Below, one piece after another: positions 35,181 through 44,097 of a stretch of DNA of 64,000 nucleotides. The stretch's first letter is position 1, and every line of letters begins with the position of its first letter. The translations under genes were made by a program, and so were the position numbers. Source of the DNA: Sphingomonas phyllosphaerae (lineage in GTDB: Bacteria; Pseudomonadota; Alphaproteobacteria; Sphingomonadales; Sphingomonadaceae); assembly GCA_036946405.1 (NCBI GenBank), contig JAQIJC010000001.1, positions 3,113,501 to 3,177,500 of the forward strand. Direction: 5' to 3'. Under the pieces are notes generated by a model. That model worked only from the letters and a program-made list of their open reading frames with translations, was not told where the DNA came from and ran no database searches.

Positions 35181-37207
35181 CGCGCCCCTTTCGTCCAGCG
35201 ATCCATCCAGCCCAGCACCTCGCGATACCATTGCCGCGAGTTGGCGGGCTTCAGCACCCAATGGTTCTCGTTGGGGAACACCAGCAACCGCGACGGGATA
35301 TCGCGCCGCTGAAGCGCGGTGAACGCCGCCAGCCCCTGCGTATAAGGGATGCGGAAGTCCTTCTCGCCGGTGATGACCAGCTGCGGGGTCTTCCACTTGT
35401 CGACATAATTGACCGGGTTCCACTTCTCGAACGCCTGCGGGTCCTGGAAATAGGCCTTGCCGCCATGTTCCCATTCGTCGAACCACAGTTCCTCGGTCTC
35501 GTACGCCATCGCGCGCGCGTCGAAGACGCCATCGTGCTGGACGATGCACTTGAAGCGATCGGGCCAGCGCCCCTCGATCCAGTTCATCATATAGCCGCCG
35601 TAGCTGGCACCCAGCGCGCAGGCATTGTCGCCATCGAGCCACGCGAATTTGGTGGTCGCGGCGGCCAGCCCCTTTTGCAGGTCCTCGAGCGGCCAGCCGC
35701 CCCAATTGTTGCGGATCGCGTCGGTGAACGCCTGCCCGTAACCGGTCGAGCCGTGGAAATCGACCGCGACCAACCCGTAACCGGCCCCCGCGAACACCGC
35801 GGGGTTCCAGCGGTACGACCAACTGTTGTTGCTCGATCCCTGCGGCCCGCCGTGGACCATGAAAGCGACCGGCACCTTGGCCGCCGCGCCATAAGGCCGC
35901 ACCGCATAGCCCCAGACGGTGTCGCCGTTCGCGCCCTTGAAGCTGAACCGCTCGACCGTCGGCATGTCGATGCCCGCCAGCCGTGCGGCATTGACCTGCG
36001 TCAGCCGCGACGTACTGCGTTGCGGGCCGACGCGGTAGAAATCGTCGGGCGCGGTCAGGCTGTTCATCGCCACCACCACGCCCTGCGCGCCGACCGCGAC
36101 GCCCGAGACATGCCCGTCGCCGGTCAGCCGCGTCACCTGCCCATGCGCGACATCGACCTGGAACAGCGGCGTTTCCTGCGTGTCGTCGGCGGTGACGTAC
36201 AGCGAGCGCGAATCGGGTGCCCATTGCAGCGACCCCGGCGAGCGATCCCAGCGCTCGGTCAGCGAGACGGTCTGCCCCGACGCCAGATCGCGGACCATCA
36301 CCACGAAGCGATCCGCCTCGTAGCCCGCTCGGCGCATCGCCAGCCACGCCAGCTTGCGCCCGTCGGGCGATACGGCTGGCTGCGTATCGGTCGCCTGATT
36401 GGCGGCGGTCAGGTTGGTCGGCGCGGCGCTGGCGTCGGCGGGGACCGAGAAAATGTCGAGATTGGTCGACAGCGGCTCGATCCGTCCCGGCTCGCGCAGC
36501 GCGAAATAAACGGTGCGGCCGTCCGGGCTCCAGTTTACTTCCTCCGCGCCGCCGAACGGCTTGGACGGCGTGTCGCCCAGCAGTGACGGCGCCAGCGCCC
36601 GCCCGTTGCCGCGCGCGCCGGCAGCGGTCAGCGGCAGCACGAACAGTTGCGAGCGATTGCCGTCCGCCCATGTGTCCCAATGCCGCACGAACAACTGGTC
36701 GTAGGTGCGCCCGCTGCCGGCGTTCGCCGCCTTCTTCTCGACGGGCAGCTCCAGCGACGGCGCACCGGGGCGACGATCCGCCCAGATCAGCACACGGTCG
36801 CCGGTCGGCGCGACCTTGAAGCCGTTGAACCCGCCCTTGAAGTCGGTCAGCCGCCGCGGCGTGCCGCCGGTGACCGGCACGGACCAGAGCGCATCGTCGG
36901 CGGTGAAGTAGACGGTGTTGCCGACCAGTTGCGGATCGTTCTCGTCAAGCTGCGGGTCGGCGGCGAGCTTCACCGGCGCCGCGCCCTTGCGCGTCAGGTC
37001 GAGCTTCCACAGGTCGTAGCGGCCGCGATCGGCGGCGACATCGGTCTCGCGCTGCGCCCAGACCAGCCAGCGCCCGTCTTTCGACACGGCGGGCGCGCCG
37101 ACGCGGCTGAGCGTGGTGACATCGTCGATGGTGAGCTGCCGGGCGAGAGCGGGCGCGGCGGTGGTGGCGGCAAGCGCGAGCAGAGTCGCGGTGGTCAGCA
37201 TCTTCAT
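35177..37207 (-). CDS. Exported S9 family prolyl oligopeptidase-like peptidase
   Basis: A 676-residue serine peptidase with signal peptide MKMLTTATLLALAATTAAPALA, so probably periplasmic. The N-terminal ~400 residues form a WD-like propeller with TolB/DPP-type repeats (SPDGRTVYF, SPDGRKLAW). The C-terminal alpha/beta-hydrolase domain holds the triad: Ser in GASYGGYMMNW, Asp in TGEKDFRIPYTQ and His in NENHWVLKP. This matches the S9C acyl-aminoacyl / dipeptidyl peptidase group. ATG 37207 is the start that gives the signal peptide; the reading frame extends upstream only through a palindromic repeat. Natural substrate unknown. Confidence 0.93.
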   Translation of the reverse strand: MKMLTTATLLALAATTAAPALARQLTIDDVTTLSRVGAPAVSKDGRWLVWAQRETDVAADRGRYDLWKLDLTRKGAAPVKLAADPQLDENDPQLVGNTVYFTADDALWSVPVTGGTPRRLTDFKGGFNGFKVAPTGDRVLIWADRRPGAPSLELPVEKKAANAGSGRTYDQLFVRHWDTWADGNRSQLFVLPLTAAGARGNGRALAPSLLGDTPSKPFGGAEEVNWSPDGRTVYFALREPGRIEPLSTNLDIFSVPADASAAPTNLTAANQATDTQPAVSPDGRKLAWLAMRRAGYEADRFVVMVRDLASGQTVSLTERWDRSPGSLQWAPDSRSLYVTADDTQETPLFQVDVAHGQVTRLTGDGHVSGVAVGAQGVVVAMNSLTAPDDFYRVGPQRSTSRLTQVNAARLAGIDMPTVERFSFKGANGDTVWGYAVRPYGAAAKVPVAFMVHGGPQGSSNNSWSYRWNPAVFAGAGYGLVAVDFHGSTGYGQAFTDAIRNNWGGWPLEDLQKGLAAATTKFAWLDGDNACALGASYGGYMMNWIEGRWPDRFKCIVQHDGVFDARAMAYETEELWFDEWEHGGKAYFQDPQAFEKWNPVNYVDKWKTPQLVITGEKDFRIPYTQGLAAFTALQRRDIPSRLLVFPNENHWVLKPANSRQWYREVLGWMDRWTKGAR

Positions 37208-37315
37208 GCGCGCGATGATAAAGCAGAAGGTCGCACGCGAGACAATCTCGCGGGGCGGCGCGGCCGCAGATGGTGGCGGTCCCCTCACTTGGAGCGCTGT
37301 GACATCGGTTTGACC

Positions 37316-37392
37316 CGTCATTGCGAGCGCAGCGAAGCAATCCAGTACCGGACCAAGACGCCCTGGATTGCTTCGCTTCGCTCGCAATGACG
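37316..37392. repeat. Paired palindromic repeat (GTCATTGCGAG family)
   Basis: Two inverted ~29-base units (CGTCATTGCGAGCGCAGCGA then AGCAATCCAG, and the reverse complement) face each other around a short spacer. It lies ~110 bases upstream of the S9 peptidase start and downstream of popZ. It shares the outer GTCA and inner TCCAG of the other doublet families in this window. Confidence 0.8.
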
Positions 37393-37479
37393 GCGTGCTC
37401 CGACCTCACCTCGTCATAGTCTGGCCATCGCCTCGGGATTGATCCCCAAGGCCCACATTTCTCGGTCGGAGAGAAGCAA

Positions 37480-37506
37480 CGGGATCCCGGATCACGTCCG
37501 GGACGA
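37480..37506. repeat. Single copy of the CGTCGTCCCGG palindromic unit
   Basis: CGGGATCCCGGATCACGTCC followed by GGGACGA is the reverse complement of the unit seen as a doublet at 56876-56960, here unpaired. It sits just after the popZ stop (37515, minus strand) and could form that gene's 3' hairpin. Confidence 0.6.
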
Positions 37507-37514
37507 CAGTAAGA

Positions 37515-38111
37515 TCACCCCTGCTTGGTGATCTTGGCAATCTCGCGCGCCACCATCTGCTCGACCAGATGCGGCAGGTTCTGGTCGAGCCAGTCGCTCA
37601 ACATCGGGCGCAGCATCTCGCGCACCAGCCCTTCCAGCGTACCGTCGCCGTCCGGCTCGGACTTGACGATCAGCTTCGACAGCGCGCCCAGCGCCCCGCG
37701 CGTCGCCTGCACCGTGGCCGGCGACACGACCGGGGGCTCGTCAAGCGCTGCCGACGGTGCCGAAGTTGGGGCAGGTGCCGGTGCGGCGATCGATTCCGGC
37801 GCAGGGTCGGGGGCGACGCTCGGCATCGGCGTCGGCGGGACCGGAACGGTGACGCGCCCGTCGAACGCCGGTGAGGCGCGCGGCGGCGCGAATGACGCTG
37901 GCGGTGGTGCCACCGGCTCGGGTGCCGGCAGCGGCTCCGGCGCTGACAGTGGTTCGTTGAGTTCGAGGATCTGGTCGCGGGCCGGTTCGTCCTCGTCGCG
38001 CGGCGGCGGCGCGGGCGCGCGGCGCGGCGCGGGCGCCTCGCCCTCCTTGATGACCCGCTTGATCGAGGCGAGAATGTCTTCCATCGACGGCTCGCCGCTC
38101 ACATCACCCAT
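37515..38111 (-). CDS. popZ: Polar organizing protein PopZ (DUF2497)
   Basis: PopZ forms a polar matrix in alphaproteobacteria that tethers the chromosome origin via ParB. The 198-residue protein has the three expected parts: an N-terminal helix SMEDILASIKRVIKE, a long Pro/Ala-rich acidic linker (about residues 25-135), and a C-terminal oligomerisation region (GTLEGLVREMLRPMLSDWLD and LPHLVEQMVAREIAKI). Length and order match the family. It lies 30 bases downstream of tolC on the same strand, in the conserved pcm-tolC-popZ-valS order; here valS is separated from it by two extra genes. A palindromic unit follows the stop. Confidence 0.9.
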   Translation of the reverse strand: MGDVSGEPSMEDILASIKRVIKEGEAPAPRRAPAPPPRDEDEPARDQILELNEPLSAPEPLPAPEPVAPPPASFAPPRASPAFDGRVTVPVPPTPMPSVAPDPAPESIAAPAPAPTSAPSAALDEPPVVSPATVQATRGALGALSKLIVKSEPDGDGTLEGLVREMLRPMLSDWLDQNLPHLVEQMVAREIAKITKQG

Positions 38112-38141
38112 CGGGTCGACCTCGTAACGCTGCCCGTTGTC

Positions 38142-39671
38142 CTACGGGCGTGGAGTGTCGACACCTGTCGTCAATGCAGGCGTCCTGTCAACATTGCTTT
38201 CGAGCAGCGGATCGAGCGGACGCGTCACGACCGCGGTCTGCGCCGGGCTGTCGGCCGTGCTGCGCGACACCGGAACCGCCCGCTGCCCGTCGTCGAAATC
38301 GTTGAGCTTGCCGCGAACCTTCGCATAATGGATCGTCGGATCGTAGAGCGGTCCGCCATCCAGACCCAGATCCTCGGCCTCGGCGTGTCCCATCGCCGCC
38401 AGCAACGCAAAGCCCGCGACATAGGCATCGCGCCGTGCGGAGACGAGCGTCACCTGGCTGTTGAGCAACTCCTGCTCGGCATTGAGGATGTCGAGCACGG
38501 TCCGCGTGCCGACGCTGTTCTCGGCGCGCACGCCCTCCAGGCTCAGCTTGTTGGCGTTCACCGCCGCCTCGCTCGATGCGATCACCTCCAGCGAGGAGCG
38601 CCACACCGCATAGGCCGAACGCGCCGAGGCGATCACCTGCCGCTCGGTGGCGGTGGCCTGTTCGATCGCCTGTCCACGCAACTCCTGCGCCTGTCGCACC
38701 AGCGCACCCGGCCGCCCGCCCTGATAAAGCGGGAGGCTAAGCGTCACGCCCGCACTGGTCGCGTTGCCGGTCTGCACGCTGCCCAGCCCGGCCGCGCTGC
38801 CCTGCCCGAGCGAGCCGAGGAAGTTGAAATAATTCTGCCCGAGCGTGGCGCTGACCTGCGGGCGGCGGTTGGCGCGCGCGACGCGGATGTCGTAATCGGT
38901 GGCGTCCCGCACACGCCGCGCCGCGATCAGGTTCGGATTGTCCTGGATCGCGACGTCGACTGCGCCGTCCGCCGAAGCCGGAAAGGCCGGCAGCTGCGGC
39001 GGGGCTTCCAGCACCCCCGGCGGCGAACCGACCAGCCGGACGTAGTTCTCGCGGCTCGAGATCAACGTCGCCTGCGCCGATTGCAGCTGCGCGCGGGCAA
39101 GGCTCAAGCGCGCTTCGGACTGTGCGACGTCGGTGCGCGTCAGGTCGCCGACCTCAAAGCGGTCGCGGCTGGCGCGCAGATTGGTTTCCAGCACACGCAC
39201 GTTCTGCGTGTTGAGCCCGACGATCGCCTCGTCGCGGATCACGTTGTTGTAGGCGCTGACCACGTCGGTGAAGGTCGTCGCCTCGGTGCCGCGCAGATTG
39301 GCCTGCCCGGCCTCGACGCGCGTCTCCGCCGCCAGCACGCCGTTGCGCACCCGGCCGCCCTGATACAGCGGGACCGTCACGCCCAATTGCGCGTCCAGCC
39401 GCCGCTCGGGCGTGGTGAAGCTGTTGCCCCCGCGCAGGAAATTGTCGGTCAGCCCGGTCTGCGCGGTCGCGCTCGGCCGCCCCTGCGACCGCGCGATCGG
39501 CACGTTCTCGTCATTGGCGCGCTGCGCCGCCCGCTGCGCATTGAGCGTCGGGTTGTCGCGATAGGCGCGCACCAGCGCCTCGCGGAGCGTCTCCGCCGGC
39601 GCCGGGGTCGCCCCGGCCAGCACCAGGGTGATGGCAACCGATGACAGCAGCGACGGCGAGCGAAGGCGCAA
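38142..39671 (-). CDS. tolC: TolC-family outer-membrane efflux protein
   Basis: Outer-membrane channel of type I secretion and drug efflux systems. A signal peptide (MRLRSPSLLSSVAITLVLAG, ending PAPAE) is followed by TLREALVRAYRDNPTL, the family's first helix. Two internal repeats each carry long Ala/Gln/Arg-rich helices (for example LRASRDRFEVGDLTRTDVAQ and the later LEGVRAENSVGTRTVLDILN, the second matching the first in layout). The protein has 509 residues. A C-terminal tail of ~60 residues is polar. It lies 11 bases downstream of pcm and 30 upstream of popZ. No inner-membrane pump or adaptor gene is nearby, so its partners are elsewhere. Confidence 0.93.
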   Translation of the reverse strand: MRLRSPSLLSSVAITLVLAGATPAPAETLREALVRAYRDNPTLNAQRAAQRANDENVPIARSQGRPSATAQTGLTDNFLRGGNSFTTPERRLDAQLGVTVPLYQGGRVRNGVLAAETRVEAGQANLRGTEATTFTDVVSAYNNVIRDEAIVGLNTQNVRVLETNLRASRDRFEVGDLTRTDVAQSEARLSLARAQLQSAQATLISSRENYVRLVGSPPGVLEAPPQLPAFPASADGAVDVAIQDNPNLIAARRVRDATDYDIRVARANRRPQVSATLGQNYFNFLGSLGQGSAAGLGSVQTGNATSAGVTLSLPLYQGGRPGALVRQAQELRGQAIEQATATERQVIASARSAYAVWRSSLEVIASSEAAVNANKLSLEGVRAENSVGTRTVLDILNAEQELLNSQVTLVSARRDAYVAGFALLAAMGHAEAEDLGLDGGPLYDPTIHYAKVRGKLNDFDDGQRAVPVSRSTADSPAQTAVVTRPLDPLLESNVDRTPALTTGVDTPRP

Positions 39672-39682
39672 AGGTATGATCC

Positions 39683-40357
39683 TCAGAAGGTGAAGCTGCG
39701 CGGGCGCGCGAAGCCGGGAAGCCGGACCGAATCTATATCCGCAAACGGCGCCAGCGCGGTCGCCGCGCCGCGATGCGTTCCCGCCGCGAGCCGGAACACG
39801 CCGCGATCGACCAGCCCGCTGACGATCCGCCCGCCATCGACGACCTGCGACGCCAGCGTCGACGGCAGTTCCTCGATCGCGCCATCGACGATCAGCACGT
39901 CATACGGCGCGCCGGCCGGATGACCGTGCTCCAGCGGCCCTTCGACCAGCGTGACGTTCGGCGTCTGCGCCAACGCCTCTCGCGCATGGGCGGCCAGCTC
40001 GGGCAGCGACTCCACCGCCACCACCTCGGCGACCAGCGACGCCAGCACCGCGGCGGTATAGCCCGCCGCCGCACCGATCAGCAGCACGCGGTCGCCCGGC
40101 TGCAGCCGGGCCTGCACCAGCAGCCGCGCGGTGGCGAGCGGCGTGTTGAGCGCCCGCCCCTGCCCCAAATCGACCGCGCGATCGACATAAGCGAGCGCGG
40201 CGGCGTGCGAAGGCACGAAGCGTTCGCGCGGCACCTCCGCCATCGCGGCGACAATGCGCGGATCGTTGACCGCGGTGGTGCGCAACTGGCTGGCGACCAT
40301 CGCCTGGCGCATCGCGGTGAAATCGTCATTCCGGAGAGCGGGGGCGGAGAGGGTCAT
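39683..40357 (-). CDS. pcm: Protein-L-isoaspartate O-methyltransferase-like protein
   Basis: Repairs isoaspartyl residues in aged proteins by SAM-dependent methylation. The 224-residue protein has MRQAMVASQLRTTAVNDPRI and VPRERFVPSHAAALAYVDRA at the N-terminus, then LQPGDRVLLIGAAAGYTAAV (motif I), VVAVESLPELA and APYDVLIVDGAIEELP. The central motif here reads LLIGAAAGY rather than the usual VLEIGTGSGY, and the catalytic loop PLATARLL replaces the usual SQP-type sequence. Both are common in the TolC-linked alphaproteobacterial branch, as I recall, and may mean a changed activity. It is the first gene of the pcm-tolC-popZ run. Confidence 0.85.
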   Translation of the reverse strand: MTLSAPALRNDDFTAMRQAMVASQLRTTAVNDPRIVAAMAEVPRERFVPSHAAALAYVDRAVDLGQGRALNTPLATARLLVQARLQPGDRVLLIGAAAGYTAAVLASLVAEVVAVESLPELAAHAREALAQTPNVTLVEGPLEHGHPAGAPYDVLIVDGAIEELPSTLASQVVDGGRIVSGLVDRGVFRLAAGTHRGAATALAPFADIDSVRLPGFARPRSFTF

Positions 40358-40652
40358 GAGCCGTCCTGTGGCATAGCTGTTTTATCGATGCAACACACGT
40401 TGCGCCATCGGGCTTGTATCGCGCGCGGAACACACTTTGCAATCGGCGGCTTGACATGCCGCCACCGCGCCCACGGCGCACGCCCCTGCCCTTGCCTCGA
40501 CGGTCCCCGGTCGACGTGCCGGAAAGGGACCGGGGCGCCTCCGCCCTGTTGCAGCGCGGCATTCCGCCGTGCAAGCCATTGCGGAGGCTGCTACAATGCG
40601 CCTTTCATGGCGCTCTCGGGTGTGAGAGCCGTTCATGCACCGGCGAGGGACG

Positions 40653-42059
40653 ATGCGCGGTAACAGACAGCTTATTCCGACGACCGACAGAGCGCCATCG
40701 TTCGTGGCAGCCCCGCTCGGCGCGCGCGCGGAGCGCCTGAAAAGGAGCAGCCGGCTTGTCGACCGGGCGCGGATGTCGGCGGACGAGCAGCCGTATCCGG
40801 GTGAGTGGTTTCAATATGTCATCCTGACGCTCTTCTTCAGCCTGCTCTACAAGCAGGTGGCACTGGGCCTGGTGTTGCACGTCATTCTGGGCCTGGCCTG
40901 GTTCCGGATGCAGGCGGTGCGCTGGGTGGTGTCGCCGGTCCCGCTATGCCTCGCGATCGTCTACACCGCTCTGGCGACGGTCACCGCCTTTCTGGTCGGC
41001 TTCGGCGAGGGCGCGTCGCGGACCGTCCAGTGCGTCCTGGTCGTCGGGGCGGTCGCCAGCACGTGCAAATATGTCGCGATCATCGACGAACGCACCAGAA
41101 GCAGGCTTCTCGTGAAGTTCACCATCCTGAACGTCGTCGTGCTCGTTCATCTGGTGCTGTATCACGTCCTGCGCGGTCAGATGGTGACGTGGAAATACCT
41201 GTTCGATACCAAGTTCGTGCTATCGTCGGTCCCGGTCATCTTCTTCGGATACGAGGACAAGGTCAAAAGCAGGTCCTCGGCTTACTGGTACATCGGCCTG
41301 ATCGCCTTGACCGCCATCGTGCTCTTGAGCGGAGAGCGGAAAGCATATGTCCTGCTCGTCGCGCTGTTCTTCACCTCGCGGGCGTCGATCATCCAGAAGT
41401 CGACGGTGGCGACGACCGCCGCCGCGGCAGCGCTGTTGATCGTCGCCGCGCTACCCAATTCCTATGTCACGCGGCAGCTTACCAGCGGCGGCAACCATGC
41501 CGGCGAGCTGAGCAACCGCTTCTTCTTCTCGCTTCGGGATTTCAGTTACCAGAGCGATTATGTGAGGACGTTCGTCAACCGGAACGCCCATCAGTTGTTC
41601 GAGCAGCATCCGATCTTTGGGGTCGGCGCAACGGGATATGGCGCCTGGGCGCGAAAGCGCTACGGCGACCTGACGACATCGCGCGGCTTTTCGATGAACG
41701 TTCATGGCGAGAAGAACCGCGTCCCCGCCGAGAGCGGCCTGATCGGGATCGCCGTGGCAATCGGCCTCATCGCGTCATCGGCGTGGCGGATCGGCCTCGC
41801 GCTCGTCGCGGCCGGCGGAAGCGCTGCGTCCTCGCGTCAACGGCTGCCGCTGTATCTGTTCTTCTTCTGCATCAGCTATTGCCTCGTCGAGGCAATGGAC
41901 ACGTCGATGCTGTGGGTGATCCTGACGACCGGCTTTACGGCCGCAAGCCTTCGCGTCGAGCAGGTCTCCCGTCAGCAACGCCGCGGGAAGTTCAGAGCCA
42001 GCGCACGCCGAATCTATGCGCCTTCGACCGACCACGGATCGCACGGCACCTTTGCGTGA
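40653..42059 (+). CDS. O-antigen ligase / polymerase-like membrane protein
   Basis: A polytopic inner-membrane protein of 468 residues with about ten hydrophobic segments. Between them lies a large periplasmic loop with HPIFGVGATGYGAWARKRYG and NVHGEKNRVPAESGLIG, the Wzy_C-type signature of O-antigen ligases and polysaccharide polymerases. The loop Arg and His residues (RNAHQLFEQHP, NVHGE) fit the catalytic region. The N-terminal ~40 residues are basic and cytoplasmic. ATG 40653 follows GAGGGACG; ATG 40635 in the same frame is a possible alternative. No glycan cluster surrounds it, so substrate is unknown. The gap upstream (40358-40652) holds the divergent promoters of this gene and pcm; no clear boxes were seen. 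Confidence 0.85.
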   Translation: MRGNRQLIPTTDRAPSFVAAPLGARAERLKRSSRLVDRARMSADEQPYPGEWFQYVILTLFFSLLYKQVALGLVLHVILGLAWFRMQAVRWVVSPVPLCLAIVYTALATVTAFLVGFGEGASRTVQCVLVVGAVASTCKYVAIIDERTRSRLLVKFTILNVVVLVHLVLYHVLRGQMVTWKYLFDTKFVLSSVPVIFFGYEDKVKSRSSAYWYIGLIALTAIVLLSGERKAYVLLVALFFTSRASIIQKSTVATTAAAAALLIVAALPNSYVTRQLTSGGNHAGELSNRFFFSLRDFSYQSDYVRTFVNRNAHQLFEQHPIFGVGATGYGAWARKRYGDLTTSRGFSMNVHGEKNRVPAESGLIGIAVAIGLIASSAWRIGLALVAAGGSAASSRQRLPLYLFFFCISYCLVEAMDTSMLWVILTTGFTAASLRVEQVSRQQRRGKFRASARRIYAPSTDHGSHGTFA

Positions 42060-42277
42060 CGGTGGATGCGGGAACGACTCCGACGTGAAGGGCTAGATCG
42101 CGCGGCTGACGCTTCGATTTTGAGAGATCACGCTTCAGCTTCGGCCTCTAGCGCTTTGACCGGATGGAACAAAGAAGGACCACAACGACGCAGGGCGACC
42201 TCGCCTCCGAACTCATTTCCAGCAGGGCTTGACGCGACCTCAAAACCTCAGCATTTGCGCGCCCTCACCGGCCTCGA

Positions 42278-42351
42278 GGCGCGATGGCGGAGTGGTGACG
42301 CAGAGGACTGCAAATCCTTGCACCCGGGTTCGATTCCCGGTCGCGCCTCCA
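42278..42351 (+). tRNA. tRNA-Cys (GCA)
   Basis: A complete 74-base tRNA. The acceptor stem GGCGCGA pairs with TCGCGCC, the anticodon loop CTGCAAA gives GCA for cysteine, and the T-arm CCGGGTTCGATTCCCGG is perfect. The CCA end is encoded (42349-42351). It lies 10 bases before the end of the minus-strand btuD gene. The 218 bases upstream show no gene. Confidence 0.97.
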
Positions 42352-42361
42352 GCGGCCCGTG

Positions 42362-43138
42362 TCAGCCGGGCCGCCCGATCGGAACGATATAGCGCTGCCC
42401 CGTGGCGGTGACGCCCGTCTCGACCGTCAGCCCATAGGTTTCGCCGACCAGCGCGGCGGTCAGCACGTCCTCCGCCGCCCCCGCCGCGACCACGCGGCCG
42501 TCGCGCAGCAGCACGACATCGTCGGCCAGCCGCGCCGCGAGGTTCAGGTCGTGCACCACCAGCACCACCCCGCTGCCGCCCTCCGCCACCGCGCGCAGCT
42601 GCGCGCCGACCTCGAGCTGATGCGCCGGGTCGAGGCTGGCGAGCGGCTCGTCGGCGAGCAGCCATTCGGGCTGTCCGGCCAGCACCCGCGCCAGCAACGC
42701 GCGTGCGCGCTCGCCGCCCGACAGATGCTCGACCCCGCGCCGCGCGAAGGCGGTCATGCCGGTCGCAGCGAGAGCCGTCTCCACCGCCGCGCGATCCTGC
42801 CCCGTCTCGCCCCAACGTCCGCGCCAAGGCAGCCGCCCCAGCGCGACCAGCGTCGCGACGTCGATGTTCCAGTGCACGTCCGCCGCCTGCGGCAGGAAGC
42901 CGATCCGCCGCGCCCGCGTCTGCGCCGGCAGCGCCCGCACGTCGGTGCCCTCCAGCGACGCGCTTCCGCCGGCCGGCGCGTGCAGCCCGGCTAGGCAGGC
43001 GAGCAGGCTGCTCTTGCCCGCGCCATTCGGCCCGAGCAGCGCCGTGACGCGCCCGCTCGCAAAGGCCGCATCGACCGATCGCAGGACCGTCTTGCCTCCC
43101 AGCGTCAGCGAGACGCCTTCCGCTGCCAGCACGCTCAT
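42362..43138 (-). CDS. btuD: ABC transporter ATPase, vitamin B12 uptake (BtuD-like)
   Basis: A 258-residue nucleotide-binding subunit of a FecE/BtuD-type importer. Walker A is GPNGAGKSS, the Q-loop is GFLPQAADVHWN, the ABC signature LSGGERARALLARVLAG, Walker B WLLADEPLASLD, and the switch His VVHDLNLAARLADD. ATG 43138 overlaps the permease stop (ATGA). Its substrate is assigned from the cobalamin riboswitch ahead of the operon; by sequence alone a heme or ferric siderophore importer would fit equally well. A TGA stop at 42362 lies close to tRNA-Cys on the other strand. Confidence 0.88.
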   Translation of the reverse strand: MSVLAAEGVSLTLGGKTVLRSVDAAFASGRVTALLGPNGAGKSSLLACLAGLHAPAGGSASLEGTDVRALPAQTRARRIGFLPQAADVHWNIDVATLVALGRLPWRGRWGETGQDRAAVETALAATGMTAFARRGVEHLSGGERARALLARVLAGQPEWLLADEPLASLDPAHQLEVGAQLRAVAEGGSGVVLVVHDLNLAARLADDVVLLRDGRVVAAGAAEDVLTAALVGETYGLTVETGVTATGQRYIVPIGRPG

Positions 43139-44097
43139 GCCAGCCGCCGCCGCATCGCGATCAGGAGATAGAGGAAGAACGGCCCGCCCAGCATCGACAT
43201 CGCGATCCCCAGCCGCAGTTCGCTGACGGTCGGCGCCAGTCGCACGAGGCTGTCGGCCAGCGTCAGCAACAACGCCCCGCCCAGCGCCGCAGGCAGCAGG
43301 ATCGCGGACGGCCGGTGCCCCGCGAACGGCCGGACGAGGTGCGGCACGATCAGTCCGACGAACCCGATCACCCCGGCCGCCGCCACCGACGCGCCGACCG
43401 TCAGCGCAACCCCGACGATCACCGCCAGTTGCAGCCGCCGCGGATCGACCCCCATCGAGCGGGCGGCCTGCTCGCCGAGCGTCAGCGCGTCGAGCGACCG
43501 CGCGGTCCGCGCCAGCACCATCATGCCGAGCAGGATCAGCGGCACCGATACCAGCACCTCGTCCCAGCTCCGGTCGGTCAGCGCGCCCATCAGCCACGTC
43601 ATGATCTCCGACGCGGCGAAGGGCGTCGGCGCGAGACTGAGCGCCAGCGCGGTCAGCGAGCCGGTGATGCTGGTCAGGATCATGCCCGCCAGCGTGAACA
43701 GGATCAGGCTGCCCGACCGTCCGGCGATCAGCGCCAGCGCCGCCATCGTGACCGCTGCCCCGGTCAGCGCGAAGCCCGGCAGCAGCCACGTCTGCGCCGC
43801 ATAGCCGAAGTACAGCGAGCACACCGCCCCGAACGCCGCGCCCGACGACACGCCGAACAGCCCTGGATCGGCCAGCGGATTGCGCAGATAGCCTTGCATC
43901 GTCGCGCCCGACATCCCCAGTGCCGCGCCGACCGCGAGCGCGAGGATGGTGCGCGGCAGCCGCAGCTCGACGATGATGATCGAGCGCGGATCGGCGGCGG
44001 TCCATCCGTCGAGCGGCACCCATACCTTCCCCGAAGCGATCGAGAGCGCAGCGGCGAGCAGCACGCCCGACGCCAGCAGCAGCGTCGCGCGCGTCAT
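43135..44097 (-). CDS. btuC: FecCD-family permease, vitamin B12 uptake (BtuC-like)
   Basis: Inner-membrane channel subunit, 320 residues, about ten helices. Family signatures are LRLPRTILALAVGAALGMSG, TMQGYLRNPLADPGLFGVSS and GVIGFVGLIVPHLVRPFAG (the ATPase-contact loop). LADSLVRLAPTVSELRLGI near the C-terminus is also typical. ATG 44097 overlaps the binding-protein stop, and its own stop overlaps the ATPase start, so the three genes are translationally coupled in the order F-C-D. Confidence 0.9.
   Translation of the reverse strand: MTRATLLLASGVLLAAALSIASGKVWVPLDGWTAADPRSIIIVELRLPRTILALAVGAALGMSGATMQGYLRNPLADPGLFGVSSGAAFGAVCSLYFGYAAQTWLLPGFALTGAAVTMAALALIAGRSGSLILFTLAGMILTSITGSLTALALSLAPTPFAASEIMTWLMGALTDRSWDEVLVSVPLILLGMMVLARTARSLDALTLGEQAARSMGVDPRRLQLAVIVGVALTVGASVAAAGVIGFVGLIVPHLVRPFAGHRPSAILLPAALGGALLLTLADSLVRLAPTVSELRLGIAMSMLGGPFFLYLLIAMRRRLA

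Noticed and set aside
40446..40463. TTGACA flanked by GGCGGC and GCCGCC upstream of the O-antigen-ligase-like gene, as a promoter
   Set aside because: No -10-like sequence at the right distance on the plus strand; the region is very GC-rich, so the hexamer is probably chance.
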